Below, piece by piece: positions 1-9,014 of a stretch of 64,000 bases of DNA; the stretch's first letter is position 1; each line of letters begins with the position of its first letter. The DNA is from Rhipicephalus microplus (taxonomy: Eukaryota; Arthropoda; Arachnida; Ixodida; Ixodidae): positions 239,385,088 through 239,449,087 of the forward strand of contig NC_134700.1 in assembly GCF_043290135.1 (NCBI RefSeq), read 5' to 3'. The translations under genes were made by a program, and so were the position numbers. Under the pieces are notes generated by a model. The model did not search any database and had not been told where the DNA came from. It was given only the letters and a program-made list of their open reading frames with translations.

Positions 1-3000
1 TCTTCAAATATTTGATTCAATCGGGATGTTTCACGTATCGACGTTGGCATCAGCAACGCATTTGTAGCGACGCGCGCTCTCTCATGTTGTCGTGTTAAGG
101 TGTTTAAAGTATGACTTCATATGGTAGGCCGCTATCCGTAAAACTTTGAGTAAGTTAATACAGTCTTCCGTCAATATCGTCCTCTTATACACCACATCTT
201 TGCAGCTTTGAGTAAGATGTTTTGTTTAATATAACGCGTAATTACCAATTTCTTTTTAAAGCGTTTTCGTTGCAACTTTGTGCTTCGAATTTTGTACTTT
301 TATACTGAGGCTGGTAGGCCAGTAGATAGCGTTTCAGTGTCTATTCTATACACTTAGTTAGTACACTGTAGCACGGTAACGTTGATTAGGTGTGCACATT
401 TTTAGAAATTTTTGTACCTGTAAAAGAAAAGCTATTTAGTAACGTCCACAACATTAACCTTTACTAAAAATGCACAAATTCACCTGTAAAGGAGAGGTTA
501 CAAAAACAACCTTTAGCACCCGTCCACAAAATTGAGTGTTCTCAAGTAAAAACAGAGGTTACATGGTAAAGTACACCGTATACTGTTCACAAAAACAGGC
601 TTTCAGGAAATCTAATATAGTTTACGTGTTTAAGTTTGTGTATTAGTGCATGGATGCGAGTAGGCAGCAGGCATCTTTCATGTACCTAGTGAGTGAGTGA
701 GTGAATGTGACTGAGAAAGGAAATAATGAAGCAAGAAAAAAAAGCAGTAGACAAGGAAGGGAGAAAGAAAATGTGGAAGCTAGTCAGCCAGTCGTTCAGT
801 TAGCCAGCGCCGAAGTCCTCACATTAAAAGCCAAATTATCACACTTATTTTCTGCTGGAGCTATCTTGTACGACATGGAAGAAATCTCTGCACCGACAAA
901 AGTGCTAATGGCCGTCGTGCACAAGCATGCCTTCCATCGGGCCACCTCTGTCACACCAAGACCTGGTTTGAGGTTGTGAGCGACCTTTCCTGAAACCTAG
1001 CAGATTACATAATAAATGGCGCCAAACGCGTGTGCGGAATCATCTACTAGAATAATGAAGGCAGCCGCACAACCTTCGGTGACAGCCCAATGGGACACCA
1101 CAAAGCAAACATGGTGCATTCGTTGGTGCCTGGCTGCCCTCGTCCGACACAAACAAGCTGTTTCAGCTCGTGAAGCAGGCATCGGCAACAGCACTCCGGT
1201 GGCTGAGGCATGATCGTTTCATTATTCATAGCTGCACCCTTTGTGCCAACACCGATGAAGGAATGGAGCTGCCGCTGCGCAACACTTGCTTCACATTGAG
1301 CCTTCGTGGTGGCCTTGCTTCCTCGCGGTCTCTTTTGGTAACAGAATCATATTGCTGCAGCCACTGTTAATGCACAACTTAAAAAAAAGTGATTGTCAGG
1401 AAACATTTATTGCCTCGTTATCTTCTAAGGGAAACATTTTCTTGCACTTACGCAAATTCAAGGGGGACCTGTATTGAATGGCTTCTGCTTGACTTATATG
1501 TGAAAAACTTCAAGTTATTCAAAAGTGGTCGTATTCCTTCTATGTTCTTTGTTTGATATTCTGTTCCGCATGCTGTGGATTATTTATAACGAAAAAACGA
1601 ATGCTGATATCTGATAACCTAAGAGTAGGTCGGAGAATGATTGCGCCTAATTAGAAGCGTACCTCTGGCATCCTGAAAAAATTGCAAGGTTTTCTTGCTG
1701 ACGGTCACCTTCAGAGGCATCCAACAATTTTCTATGCCAAGCAGTCAAGCTGAGTCTCAATTTGAAGTCCCTTCAAATTATAAAATTGGATTGATGTGTA
1801 TGCAGAAAACAATCCCGAACCTCGGGCAGCCCCTGGCAAAGAGAGAATAAACATACTTGGATGAAAATTTGAGAACACAGAAGTGATTTGGAAAAAGGTT
1901 AAAAACAGAGCAAGTATGAATATATATAAAGCTTATGAGCGAATAATAATTTGCGTGTTTATTTATTTGTTTTGTGTACACCCAAACCCGAAGACACAGA
2001 AAATAGGGAGGGAACGGCTGACAACTGCTACCTAGAGGAGCACAATGTTTGCCTACTCCTTTGAAACACTGAAGAAGGAAAGATGAAGAAGAAGAAACTA
2101 AGAGGAAAAAGGAAACTAACAAACAAAGAAAACAAATGACGCAGACGTAAGCACAAGTAATGGTCCCTTAAAAATGTGAATAACCAGAGTCCAAATTGGT
2201 TTTTCTTAAGAAAGTTAGCAGGGCTATGGCGTGGTCAGACCTAGTATATAGACATTTTCTCGGGAAGAATCAGCGAAATGAAAACATACCTTAAGACCCT
2301 CCCAAAAGTAAGTGATTCTTTCTTGAAAAAGCGACTGTAGATCTATTTATTTTGGTCTCTGAGAGCAAACAAAGATACAGAATGATAGTTATGAGCAAAA
2401 ACAATCATAGTCCCTGGCGGAAAAGTTTGTGTGGTGTGATGAGATTACAAGGGAAGAAAGGAAAGATAAGGTAAGCTAACCAAATCTGGGGGAGTTCACA
2501 GGTGTGGCAAGGCGTCGGCCGATTATAGCTGTGGGTTTTAATATACACTTGTGAGCAGCTTTTCTCCCGTAGTGGACTCAAAATAATGGATCATAAATAT
2601 TTCAAGGGAAGTGCAGGGCGACCGTGCCAGGGGATTCGGTACAATTTCGAACATTGATTAAAAATATTAGAACAATGTCATGATTAGATGCGCCTACTTA
2701 AATGAGTGACATCTCTAGTTTATGTGTTTGCTCCTTCTGCGTATGGTACAATCAGCAGACGCCCGAGTTTGATGCCTTCTAAATGAGGGGTGTTTTGTCG
2801 GCAAATACATCATACTATTCTTATCATTGATGTTTGAATAACTGTTGCATCTACTTTTACTGAAAAAGTTGCTACATGTTTTTTTAAGGTGTAGGGAACA
2901 TTTCTTGGACGAAGCTGCCCCGTACCGCTGCTCGTATCTTCTTGTTGTAAGCGCCCTATTAGTCCGCTTCAATAACCGAAACTCCACATTCACTTTATTG

Positions 3001-3275
3001 TTAGCAAAGATTTCGTCGTCGTAATTTCATGAAACTATTTATTTGTAGCATTGCTCTTGAATACACACCATGCAGTTATGGTAACACAAGGAGTATGGAT
3101 CACTGTTTGTTTATATAAAAGAAAAAAGAGACTGTGCAACGCTACAGTTGCAGGCTTTCTTTTTTGCCCACATAAAGTGTTAGAATGTTATTGAAGTGAA
3201 TGAATTGCCTTAATGTGGCATCAAATACCAATCCCTGAAGCTGATCATCTTGCATAATCATGAACGTACGCTAAC

Positions 3276-3278
<3 letters not shown>
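1..3278. other. Intergenic DNA, nothing recognised
   Basis: No coding region, RNA gene or known repeat could be supported here. Short frames exist on both strands (for example 701-979 plus, 1778-2122 minus), but none shows a domain, a conserved motif or a convincing start context. The stretch is AT-rich with short homopolymer runs. Confidence 0.5.

Positions 3279-3352
<74 letters not shown>
3279..3352. repeat. (AT)n microsatellite hosting the gypsy element
   Basis: An uninterrupted AT dinucleotide run ends exactly at the first base of the LTR. The run resumes on the far side of the element at 9003-9014. The retrotransposon therefore integrated inside this microsatellite, so its target-site duplication (ATAT or similar) cannot be delimited. 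Confidence 0.95.
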
Positions 3353-3355
<3 letters not shown>

Positions 3356-3633
3356 AACGGATATAACAACCTCACAACCGGGACGTCCTATTTACAAGGT
3401 TTAATAAGGGCGAACTTGTGCCCAAAGCCAAAAGAACTACACAGTAGCTGGGAGAAAGCAGCGAACGCTCGTCGTCCTCTTCTTCTCTTCTTTTCCGCTG
3501 CTCGGTAGCAGCTCGTGCACAGGCTGGGCCGGCTCGTGCCTTCCGGCGGGCTTCATGAGTCGTAGCGATGCCGTCAGCGTTCCTCTTTTAACAACGTCTG
3601 CGTTGTACTGCGCCTTAACAATTCCTCGTGGCA
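3353..3633 (-). repeat. 3' LTR of gypsy element
   Basis: This 281-bp direct repeat appears identical to 8722-9002. In element sense it starts TGCCACGAGG and ends CCGTTACA, the usual TG...CA boundaries. An ATTAAA polyadenylation-signal variant lies in its 3' third in sense orientation. A 65-codon open frame runs through the LTR but is probably chance. Confidence 0.95.
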
Positions 3634-3650
3634 TTATCCCCCCTCTCAAG
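3634..3650 (-). promoter_or_regulatory. Polypurine tract of gypsy element
   Basis: In sense orientation the bases just before the 3' LTR read CTTGAGAGGGGGGATAA, a purine-rich run abutting TGCCACGAGG. This is the expected position for the RNase H-resistant primer of plus-strand cDNA synthesis. Confidence 0.85.
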
Positions 3651-3757
3651 CGGCATCGCCCCGATGCTTGCGATGAGGCTGTTTTTTTTTTTTTTTTTTT
3701 TTTTGTGTGTGCAAGTTTGTAAAAATGAGGTTGCAGTACGTCAAGGTATTGGGGTGG
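3651..3757 (-). other. Gypsy 3' untranslated spacer with poly-A run
   Basis: A short spacer separates the Pol stop from the polypurine tract. It contains a run of about 23 A in sense orientation (T at 3681-3703 on the plus strand). It is too short for an env gene. Confidence 0.7.
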
Positions 3758-6700
3758 CTAGGTTTGGAATCGGTCGTAGTACGGTTTCATCCGTACAATG
3801 TGTACACGCTCCGTGGGATTGCGTCGCCTCGAATGCAGGTGGCCTGCAGGCTTGACTTCGTAGACGAGGTCATTGTGTCGCTGTACGATCTCGTAGGGGC
3901 CAAAATACCGTGAAATGAGTTTTTCGGAGAGGCCTCGTCGTCGTACTGGAGTCCATATCCACACTTTGTCGCCAACGTCATATCGCGTGTCAAGTCTTCC
4001 TCGGTTGTAGCGGTCGGCATCGATGCGGTGTTGGTGGCGTATTCGGTATCTTGCTAACTGGCGGGCTTCTTCCGCTCTTTGTAGAAAGTCGTCAAGATCG
4101 GGGGGGTAGTCATCTTGGTCTATTGGTAACATAGCATCCAGTGTTGTGGTAACAGCACGACCGTAAACTAGTTCAAATGGGGTGATTTTGGTGGTCTCTT
4201 GCACAGCCGTATTGTAGGCGAAAGTGACGTATGGTAAAATTTCGTCCCACTTTTTGTGCTCGACATCCACATACATGGATATCATGTCCGCTAAAGTTCT
4301 GTTAAGGCGTTCGGTCAGGCCATTGCATTGAGGATGATATGCAGTGGTTTTCCTATGAACAGTGTGAGTCATGTTGAGCAGGCACTTCAAAAGTTGCGCC
4401 GTGAAAGCCGTTCCGCGATCGGTGATTACAACCGTTGGAGCGCCATGTCGCAGGACTATTTTGTGTACGAAGAATTGGGCCACTTCTGCTGCCGTTCCTC
4501 GTTCCAAAGAGTCTGTTTCGGCGTATCTAGTTAAATAATCAGTGGCCACAACGATCCATTTCTTGCCGAGTAAAGATGTCGGGAAGGGTCCAAGGAGGTC
4601 CATTCCAACTTGGCGGAAAGGCGCTTTCGGTGGATCTATAGGTTGTAGAAGGCCCGCTGGTTTAGAACGTGGTGTTTTTCGTCTTTGGCACTCGCGGCAT
4701 GTTTTGACGTAGTGTTGCACTGAAGCTAGTAGCTTGGGCCAATAATAATGGAGACTGATCCTTGCAAGCGTTCGCGTCACACCCAAATGTCCAGATGTGG
4801 GCTCATCGTGACACGCTCGAAGTATTTCTTGTCGCATAGTTGCTGGAACGACAAGCAGGAACTTTTCGCGGTTGGGCTTGAAGTTTCTCTTGTAGAGAAC
4901 GTTTCCTCGGAGGCAGAACAATGCGAGGCTTCGAGAAAATATACGGGGTACTTGTACGTCAATTCCTTGCAGGTGTTCGATAAGCGGGAGTAATTCTTTG
5001 TCTGTACGTTGGAGTTCGGCTATTTGAGTGGTCTCGACAATTCCTACGAACGGAAAGTCGTCTTCTTCTGATAGTGGTGTGTCTGTAGGAGCCCGTGACA
5101 AACAGTCGGCATCGGTATGTTTTTTGCCAGATCGGTATACGACGGTTATATCGTATTCTTGCAGTCTGAGGCTCCACCTTGCTAGTCGTCCAGATGGTTC
5201 CTTTATGTTCGCCAGCCAGCAAAGCGCATGGTGATCGCTGACTGCCTTGAATGGTCTACCATATAGGTACGGCCGAAATTTACTGATGGCCCAGACGACG
5301 GCAAGGCATTCTTTTTCCGTGGCCGAATAGTTTGTCTCTGCTTTTGTTAGAGTCCGACTGGCATAAGCTATCACTTTTTCTTCACCTTTCTGCCACTGTA
5401 TTAGAACGCATCCAAGGCCGATGTTACTGGCATCTGTGTGTATTTCCGTGTCGGCTGTCCCATCAAAGTGAGAAAGAATCGGGGGGTTTTCTAACCTCTT
5501 TCTCAATTCGTTGAAGGCGCTTTGTTGCTCGTTTTGCCACTGGAAAGGCACATCTTCTCTCGTAAGTCTCGTTAAGGGTTCTGCGATCTTTGAAAAATTT
5601 CTCACAAATCGTCTATAGTACGCACATAGACCTAGAAATCTCCGTACTGACTTTTTGTCTGTTGGCACCGGAAACCTTGCGACGGCGGCCGTCTTATCAG
5701 GATCAGGGCGAACACCTTGGGCGCTGACGACATGCCCAAGAAAACGAAGCTCTTCGAAAGCTAATCGGCACTTCTCTGGCTTGATTGTCAAATCTGCCGA
5801 ACGGATTGCCTCTAACACTGACCGAAGGCGCTTGATGTGCTCCTCAAATGTAGCCGCGAAGATGACCACGTCGTCTAGGTACACTAGGCAACACTGCCAC
5901 TTCAATCCGGAAAGCACAGTGTCCATCATGCGTTGGAACGTTGCCGGCGCACAACAGAGACCAAACGGGAGAGCCTTAAATTCGTAAAGTCCGTCCGGGG
6001 TAACAAAAGCAGTCTTTTCGCGATCACGTTCATCAACCTCGATCTGCCAGTATCCACTTTTCAGATCTAGTGATGAGAAGAACTTGGCACACCGAAGTCG
6101 ATCTAACGTGTCGTCGATGCGTGGAAGGGGATATACATCCCGTTTAGTCACAGCATTCAGTTTCCTGTAGTCGACACAAAACCGTAGCGTGTTATCCTTC
6201 TTCTTGACAAGCACCACGGGAGATGACCACGGGCTGTTAGAAGGCTGGATAACATCATCTTCAAGCATTTCTCGTACCTGCTTCTTGATGACTTCCCTTT
6301 CCTTAGGGGAAACACGATACGGGTGCTGGCATACCGGCCTGGTTGTCTCGTCCGTTATGATCCTGTGTTTTGTAATGCTCGTGCGCCGTACCTTTGAACT
6401 GTTGGAGAAACAGCTGCCAAATTCCCGCACGAGGTCGTATAGCTGTTGACGTTGAATCTCTGAAAGATTAGGATTTACGTATATTGTGTCGCAGGCATCA
6501 GATGGAAGTTTCACATTCGGTGACGTCGTTTCAAGACTGCATATTTCTGTCACTTCACAGAATTCATGAAGAAACGCTATTGCCGTCCCTTTTGCGATGT
6601 GCTGGAATTCGTTACCGAAATTCGTCAAGAGGATGTCTGTGCACCCGTTTCGCAGCTGGATAATCCCTCGTGCCACACAAACGCCTCTTTTCAAGAAAAC

Positions 6701-7327
6701 ATCCACGTTGCTCTCCGCCACACCCTCGTAGTCGCTGAATGCATCATTATGCACGAGAACCATTATACTGCTCCGTGGCGGTACAGTCACATCATCGTCG
6801 ACGACGCGCAGTGGAGTGGTACATCGTTCATCTGATCGTGCTACCTTTAAAGCTTGCTCCGTCGAAAAGGACACGCTCGACCTCTGTAAATTGATAATCG
6901 CACCATTAGCTTGTAGGAAATCCATTCCCAGTATCACTTCCCTCGAGCACACAGGCAGGACGACAAAGTCACCGACGTAAGTGAAGCCCCGTATCATGAC
7001 CCTTGCGGTACATCGGCCGGAAGGGGTTATGAGGTGACCACCTGCAGTACGTACTTGAGGTCCACCCCATTCGGTCAGAACTTTCTTGAGTCGCTTCGCT
7101 AATTCGTAACTTATCACAGAATAATCCGCACCAGTATCGATCAAAGCATTGAGCTCTAGTCCGTCAATCACCAACGGCAAGTCTGAAGTAATTTTCTCTG
7201 TACTGCACTCCTTTACCTGGAAACAGTCGTCGTTATCAGGCTCGTACCGCAGTGGAGGATCTTCACATCCCAAGTCGCCAGCGGCCTCGCCTCCACAGGT
7301 CGCCCTCTTCAGTTTCCCGGATTTGGG
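3758..7327 (-). CDS. Gypsy Pol polyprotein (PR-RT-RNase H-IN)
   Basis: This frame encodes the enzymatic polyprotein that copies element RNA to DNA and integrates it. It is open from 7327 without its own ATG and is in the -1 frame relative to Gag, so it is probably made only by frameshifting. Numbering from a TTG codon at 7273: aspartic protease with DTGA at 46-49 and ILGMDF near 115; RT with VDYRKLN near 365 and catalytic YLDD at 465-468; RNase H with TDASN (D614) and a downstream SDHHAL; integrase HHCC zinc finger near 820-865 and the catalytic triad D892, D952, E988 (D-59-D-35-E). A GPY/F-type segment (RYFGPYEIV) follows, and the protein ends in a basic tail. All key residues are present and there is no internal stop, so the protein looks functional. 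Domain limits are estimates. Confidence 0.95.
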   Translation of the reverse strand, partial: PKSGKLKRATCGGEAAGDLGCEDPPLRYEPDNDDCFQVKECSTEKITSDLPLVIDGLELNALIDTGADYSVISYELAKRLKKVLTEWGGPQVRTAGGHLITPSGRCTARVMIRGFTYVGDFVVLPVCSREVILGMDFLQANGAIINLQRSSVSFSTEQALKVARSDERCTTPLRVVDDDVTVPPRSSIMVLVHNDAFSDYEGVAESNVDVFLKRGVCVARGIIQLRNGCTDILLTNFGNEFQHIAKGTAIAFLHEFCEVTEICSLETTSPNVKLPSDACDTIYVNPNLSEIQRQQLYDLVREFGSCFSNSSKVRRTSITKHRIITDETTRPVCQHPYRVSPKEREVIKKQVREMLEDDVIQPSNSPWSSPVVLVKKKDNTLRFCVDYRKLNAVTKRDVYPLPRIDDTLDRLRCAKFFSSLDLKSGYWQIEVDERDREKTAFVTPDGLYEFKALPFGLCCAPATFQRMMDTVLSGLKWQCCLVYLDDVVIFAATFEEHIKRLRSVLEAIRSADLTIKPEKCRLAFEELRFLGHVVSAQGVRPDPDKTAAVARFPVPTDKKSVRRFLGLCAYYRRFVRNFSKIAEPLTRLTREDVPFQWQNEQQSAFNELRKRLENPPILSHFDGTADTEIHTDASNIGLGCVLIQWQKGEEKVIAYASRTLTKAETNYSATEKECLAVVWAISKFRPYLYGRPFKAVSDHHALCWLANIKEPSGRLARWSLRLQEYDITVVYRSGKKHTDADCLSRAPTDTPLSEEDDFPFVGIVETTQIAELQRTDKELLPLIEHLQGIDVQVPRIFSRSLALFCLRGNVLYKRNFKPNREKFLLVVPATMRQEILRACHDEPTSGHLGVTRTLARISLHYYWPKLLASVQHYVKTCRECQRRKTPRSKPAGLLQPIDPPKAPFRQVGMDLLGPFPTSLLGKKWIVVATDYLTRYAETDSLERGTAAEVAQFFVHKIVLRHGAPTVVITDRGTAFTAQLLKCLLNMTHTVHRKTTAYHPQCNGLTERLNRTLADMISMYVDVEHKKWDEILPYVTFAYNTAVQETTKITPFELVYGRAVTTTLDAMLPIDQDDYPPDLDDFLQRAEEARQLARYRIRHQHRIDADRYNRGRLDTRYDVGDKVWIWTPVRRRGLSEKLISRYFGPYEIVQRHNDLVYEVKPAGHLHSRRRNPTERVHIVRMKPYYDRFQT
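7309..7327 (-). promoter_or_regulatory. Predicted -1 ribosomal frameshift site (GGGAAAC)
   Basis: Gag and Pol overlap by only 19 nt. In the Gag frame the sequence reads CCG GGA AAC TGA, so G GGA AAC (7318-7312) is a canonical X XXY YYZ slippery heptamer directly before the Gag stop. Slipping back one base re-reads GGG AAA CTG and enters Pol. The Pol frame has a stop just upstream at 7328-7330, which confines the shift to this window. Any downstream stimulatory RNA structure was not folded. Confidence 0.85.
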
Positions 7328-8697
7328 CTAGGCGAACGCTGCCTAGACGTGCTTGGGAAGGGACGTGGGCTAGACGAGCGGTAGCGCATAGGGGATGGTG
7401 AGCGTGGTTGATGACGACGAGGCGGGTCAAATTCCCGACGTGAGCATAGGTATTCTTCAATCTCGGAAGGTCTTTCGCCGTTTCGCGGACACGGTGCATT
7501 GATGGCGAATCCCCTAAGACCAGCTTGACGATATCGGCAGAATCGGTACAGGTGGCCAGCCTCTCCACAGTGGAAACACAAGGGCCTACGTGTGGCATCT
7601 CGCCACACATCGCTCTTCCGTGGCATCATCTCTCTCGCACGAGGTGGAGTGCGTGTTGCCTCTACGATTTCAGGCGGGCTGCGCATTGTCTGCACATAAG
7701 TACTTGGTGTCTCGATCGGCGAACAGTGCAGAGTAGGTCGCCTGAGCACCTCGGAGTACGTTACCGCCCGTCGTGTCGCCGGCACATCACTCCGCGGCTC
7801 CCGCATGGCCTGTCGAATTTCGTCTCGGACAACTTCAGCAAGAGACAGCTCGGGGGTGACATCAGGTGACTGCAGTTTCCTTAATTCTTCCCTGACAACA
7901 GACCGGACGAGCTCGCGCAATGTGTCAAGATTATCCACGACGCCTGCTGAGTAGACTCCTGCGGATGCACCGGCTACGTCGCGGTTGTACTGTCGGGCTC
8001 TCTGCTGAAGCGTCGTTTCGATGGTTGTTGCTTCCGACCGAAACTCAGCAACAGTACGGGGCGGATTGCGGATGAGTCCCGCGAACAATTCTTGCTTTAC
8101 CCCGTGCATGAGGTGGCGCACTTTCTTGTCTTCCGTCATGCCAGGATCAGCTCGCTTGAAAAGGCGGGACATGTCTTCGATGTACATCGCGACAGTTTCG
8201 TTCGTTCGTTGAATCCGTGTGCGGAGAGCTGCTTCCGCCTTTTCCCGGCGATCACTGTTGGCGAACGTACTCAGTAGCTGCCGCCGAAACTCTTGCCACG
8301 ACGTCAGAGATGCCTCGTGGTTTTCGTACCACACTCGTGCAGAGTCTTCCAACGCAATGTAGACGTTACGCAGCTTGCCTTCCTCGTTCCACTGATTTAG
8401 ATTTCCCACTCTCTCGAAATGCTCTAACCAGTCTTCGGCGTCCTCGTATGGGTCACCATGAAACACCTTTGGGATGACCGGTTGGCTTACGATGAGTTGT
8501 GCCGGCGTAACTTGGCTCGTCATGGTGGTGGCGGCGCTTGTCTCCGTCACCGATGCCCTTGATACAGAAGGGAGTGGCCCAAATTCTGGCAACTCTCCTC
8601 GGATACGGCGGCTGACTCGTTGGTGCACCGGTGTAAGCTCCACTGGTTGCGGCTGGTCAGTGCTTGGACTTCGCTCTTGCGTGGGGCTCGGAATCAT
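7309..8697 (-). CDS. Gypsy Gag structural protein
   Basis: This 462-residue protein forms the cytoplasmic virus-like particle and packages element RNA. It starts at ATG 8697, only 3 nt past the primer-binding site. The N-terminus is Pro/Ser-rich. From about residue 70 a retrotransposon Gag capsid-like segment begins (VFHGDPYEDAEDWLEHFE), running through an Arg/Gln-rich helical region to about 230. A single CCHC zinc knuckle (C374-x2-C-x4-H-x4-C387) lies in the nucleocapsid part, followed by an Arg/Ser/Pro-rich tail. The stop TGA lies directly after the slippery heptamer. Only one knuckle is seen, whereas some gypsy clades have two. The frame is intact. Confidence 0.93.
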   Translation of the reverse strand: MIPSPTQERSPSTDQPQPVELTPVHQRVSRRIRGELPEFGPLPSVSRASVTETSAATTMTSQVTPAQLIVSQPVIPKVFHGDPYEDAEDWLEHFERVGNLNQWNEEGKLRNVYIALEDSARVWYENHEASLTSWQEFRRQLLSTFANSDRREKAEAALRTRIQRTNETVAMYIEDMSRLFKRADPGMTEDKKVRHLMHGVKQELFAGLIRNPPRTVAEFRSEATTIETTLQQRARQYNRDVAGASAGVYSAGVVDNLDTLRELVRSVVREELRKLQSPDVTPELSLAEVVRDEIRQAMREPRSDVPATRRAVTYSEVLRRPTLHCSPIETPSTYVQTMRSPPEIVEATRTPPRAREMMPRKSDVWRDATRRPLCFHCGEAGHLYRFCRYRQAGLRGFAINAPCPRNGERPSEIEEYLCSRREFDPPRRHQPRSPSPMRYRSSSPRPFPSTSRQRSPSPNPGN

Positions 8698-8700
8698 GTA

Positions 8701-8716
8701 CCCAGCACCTCCACCA
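8701..8716 (-). promoter_or_regulatory. Primer-binding site of gypsy element
   Basis: After the 5' LTR the sense strand reads TTTTC and then TGGTGGAGGTGCTGGG. The TGG start is complementary to the CCA end of a tRNA, which would prime minus-strand cDNA. The implied tRNA 3' end is CCCAGCACCTCCACCA; I could not assign it to an amino acid. The 5-nt gap after the LTR is typical of this class. Confidence 0.8.
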
Positions 8717-8721
8717 GAAAA

Positions 8722-9002
8722 TGTAACGGATATAACAACCTCACAACCGGGACGTCCTATTTACAAGGTTTAATAAGGGCGAACTTGTGCCCAAAGCCAA
8801 AAGAACTACACAGTAGCTGGGAGAAAGCAGCGAACGCTCGTCGTCCTCTTCTTCTCTTCTTTTCCGCTGCTCGGTAGCAGCTCGTGCACAGGCTGGGCCG
8901 GCTCGTGCCTTCCGGCGGGCTTCATGAGTCGTAGCGATGCCGTCAGCGTTCCTCTTTTAACAACGTCTGCGTTGTACTGCGCCTTAACAATTCCTCGTGG
9001 CA
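8722..9002 (-). repeat. 5' LTR of gypsy element
   Basis: This 281-bp LTR appears identical to 3353-3633. In sense orientation it should carry the promoter and transcript start. On its outer side it abuts a short (AT)6 run (9003-9014), the remainder of the microsatellite target. Confidence 0.95.
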
Positions 9003-9014
9003 ATATATATATAT

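Larger units (their letters stand above)
3353..9002 (-). mobile_element. Complete Ty3/gypsy LTR retrotransposon
   Basis: This 5.65-kb element reads on the minus strand. In sense order it contains a 5' LTR (8722-9002), a primer-binding site, Gag, Pol in the -1 frame, a polypurine tract and a 3' LTR (3353-3633). The two LTRs look identical base for base over 281 bp and have TG...CA ends. The domain order protease-RT-RNase H-integrase is diagnostic of Ty3/gypsy (Metaviridae) rather than Ty1/copia. There is no third frame between Pol and the 3' LTR, so no envelope gene. No disabling mutation was seen in Gag or Pol, and the identical LTRs imply recent insertion. The clade within Ty3/gypsy was not assigned. 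Confidence 0.96.

Noticed and set aside
3437..3649. Open frame of about 65-70 codons inside each LTR
   Set aside because: It lies entirely in the LTR, has no recognisable domain and is duplicated only because the LTR is. A chance frame is the simpler reading.
3758..3800. Envelope gene downstream of Pol
   Set aside because: Only about 125 nt separate the Pol stop from the 3' LTR.
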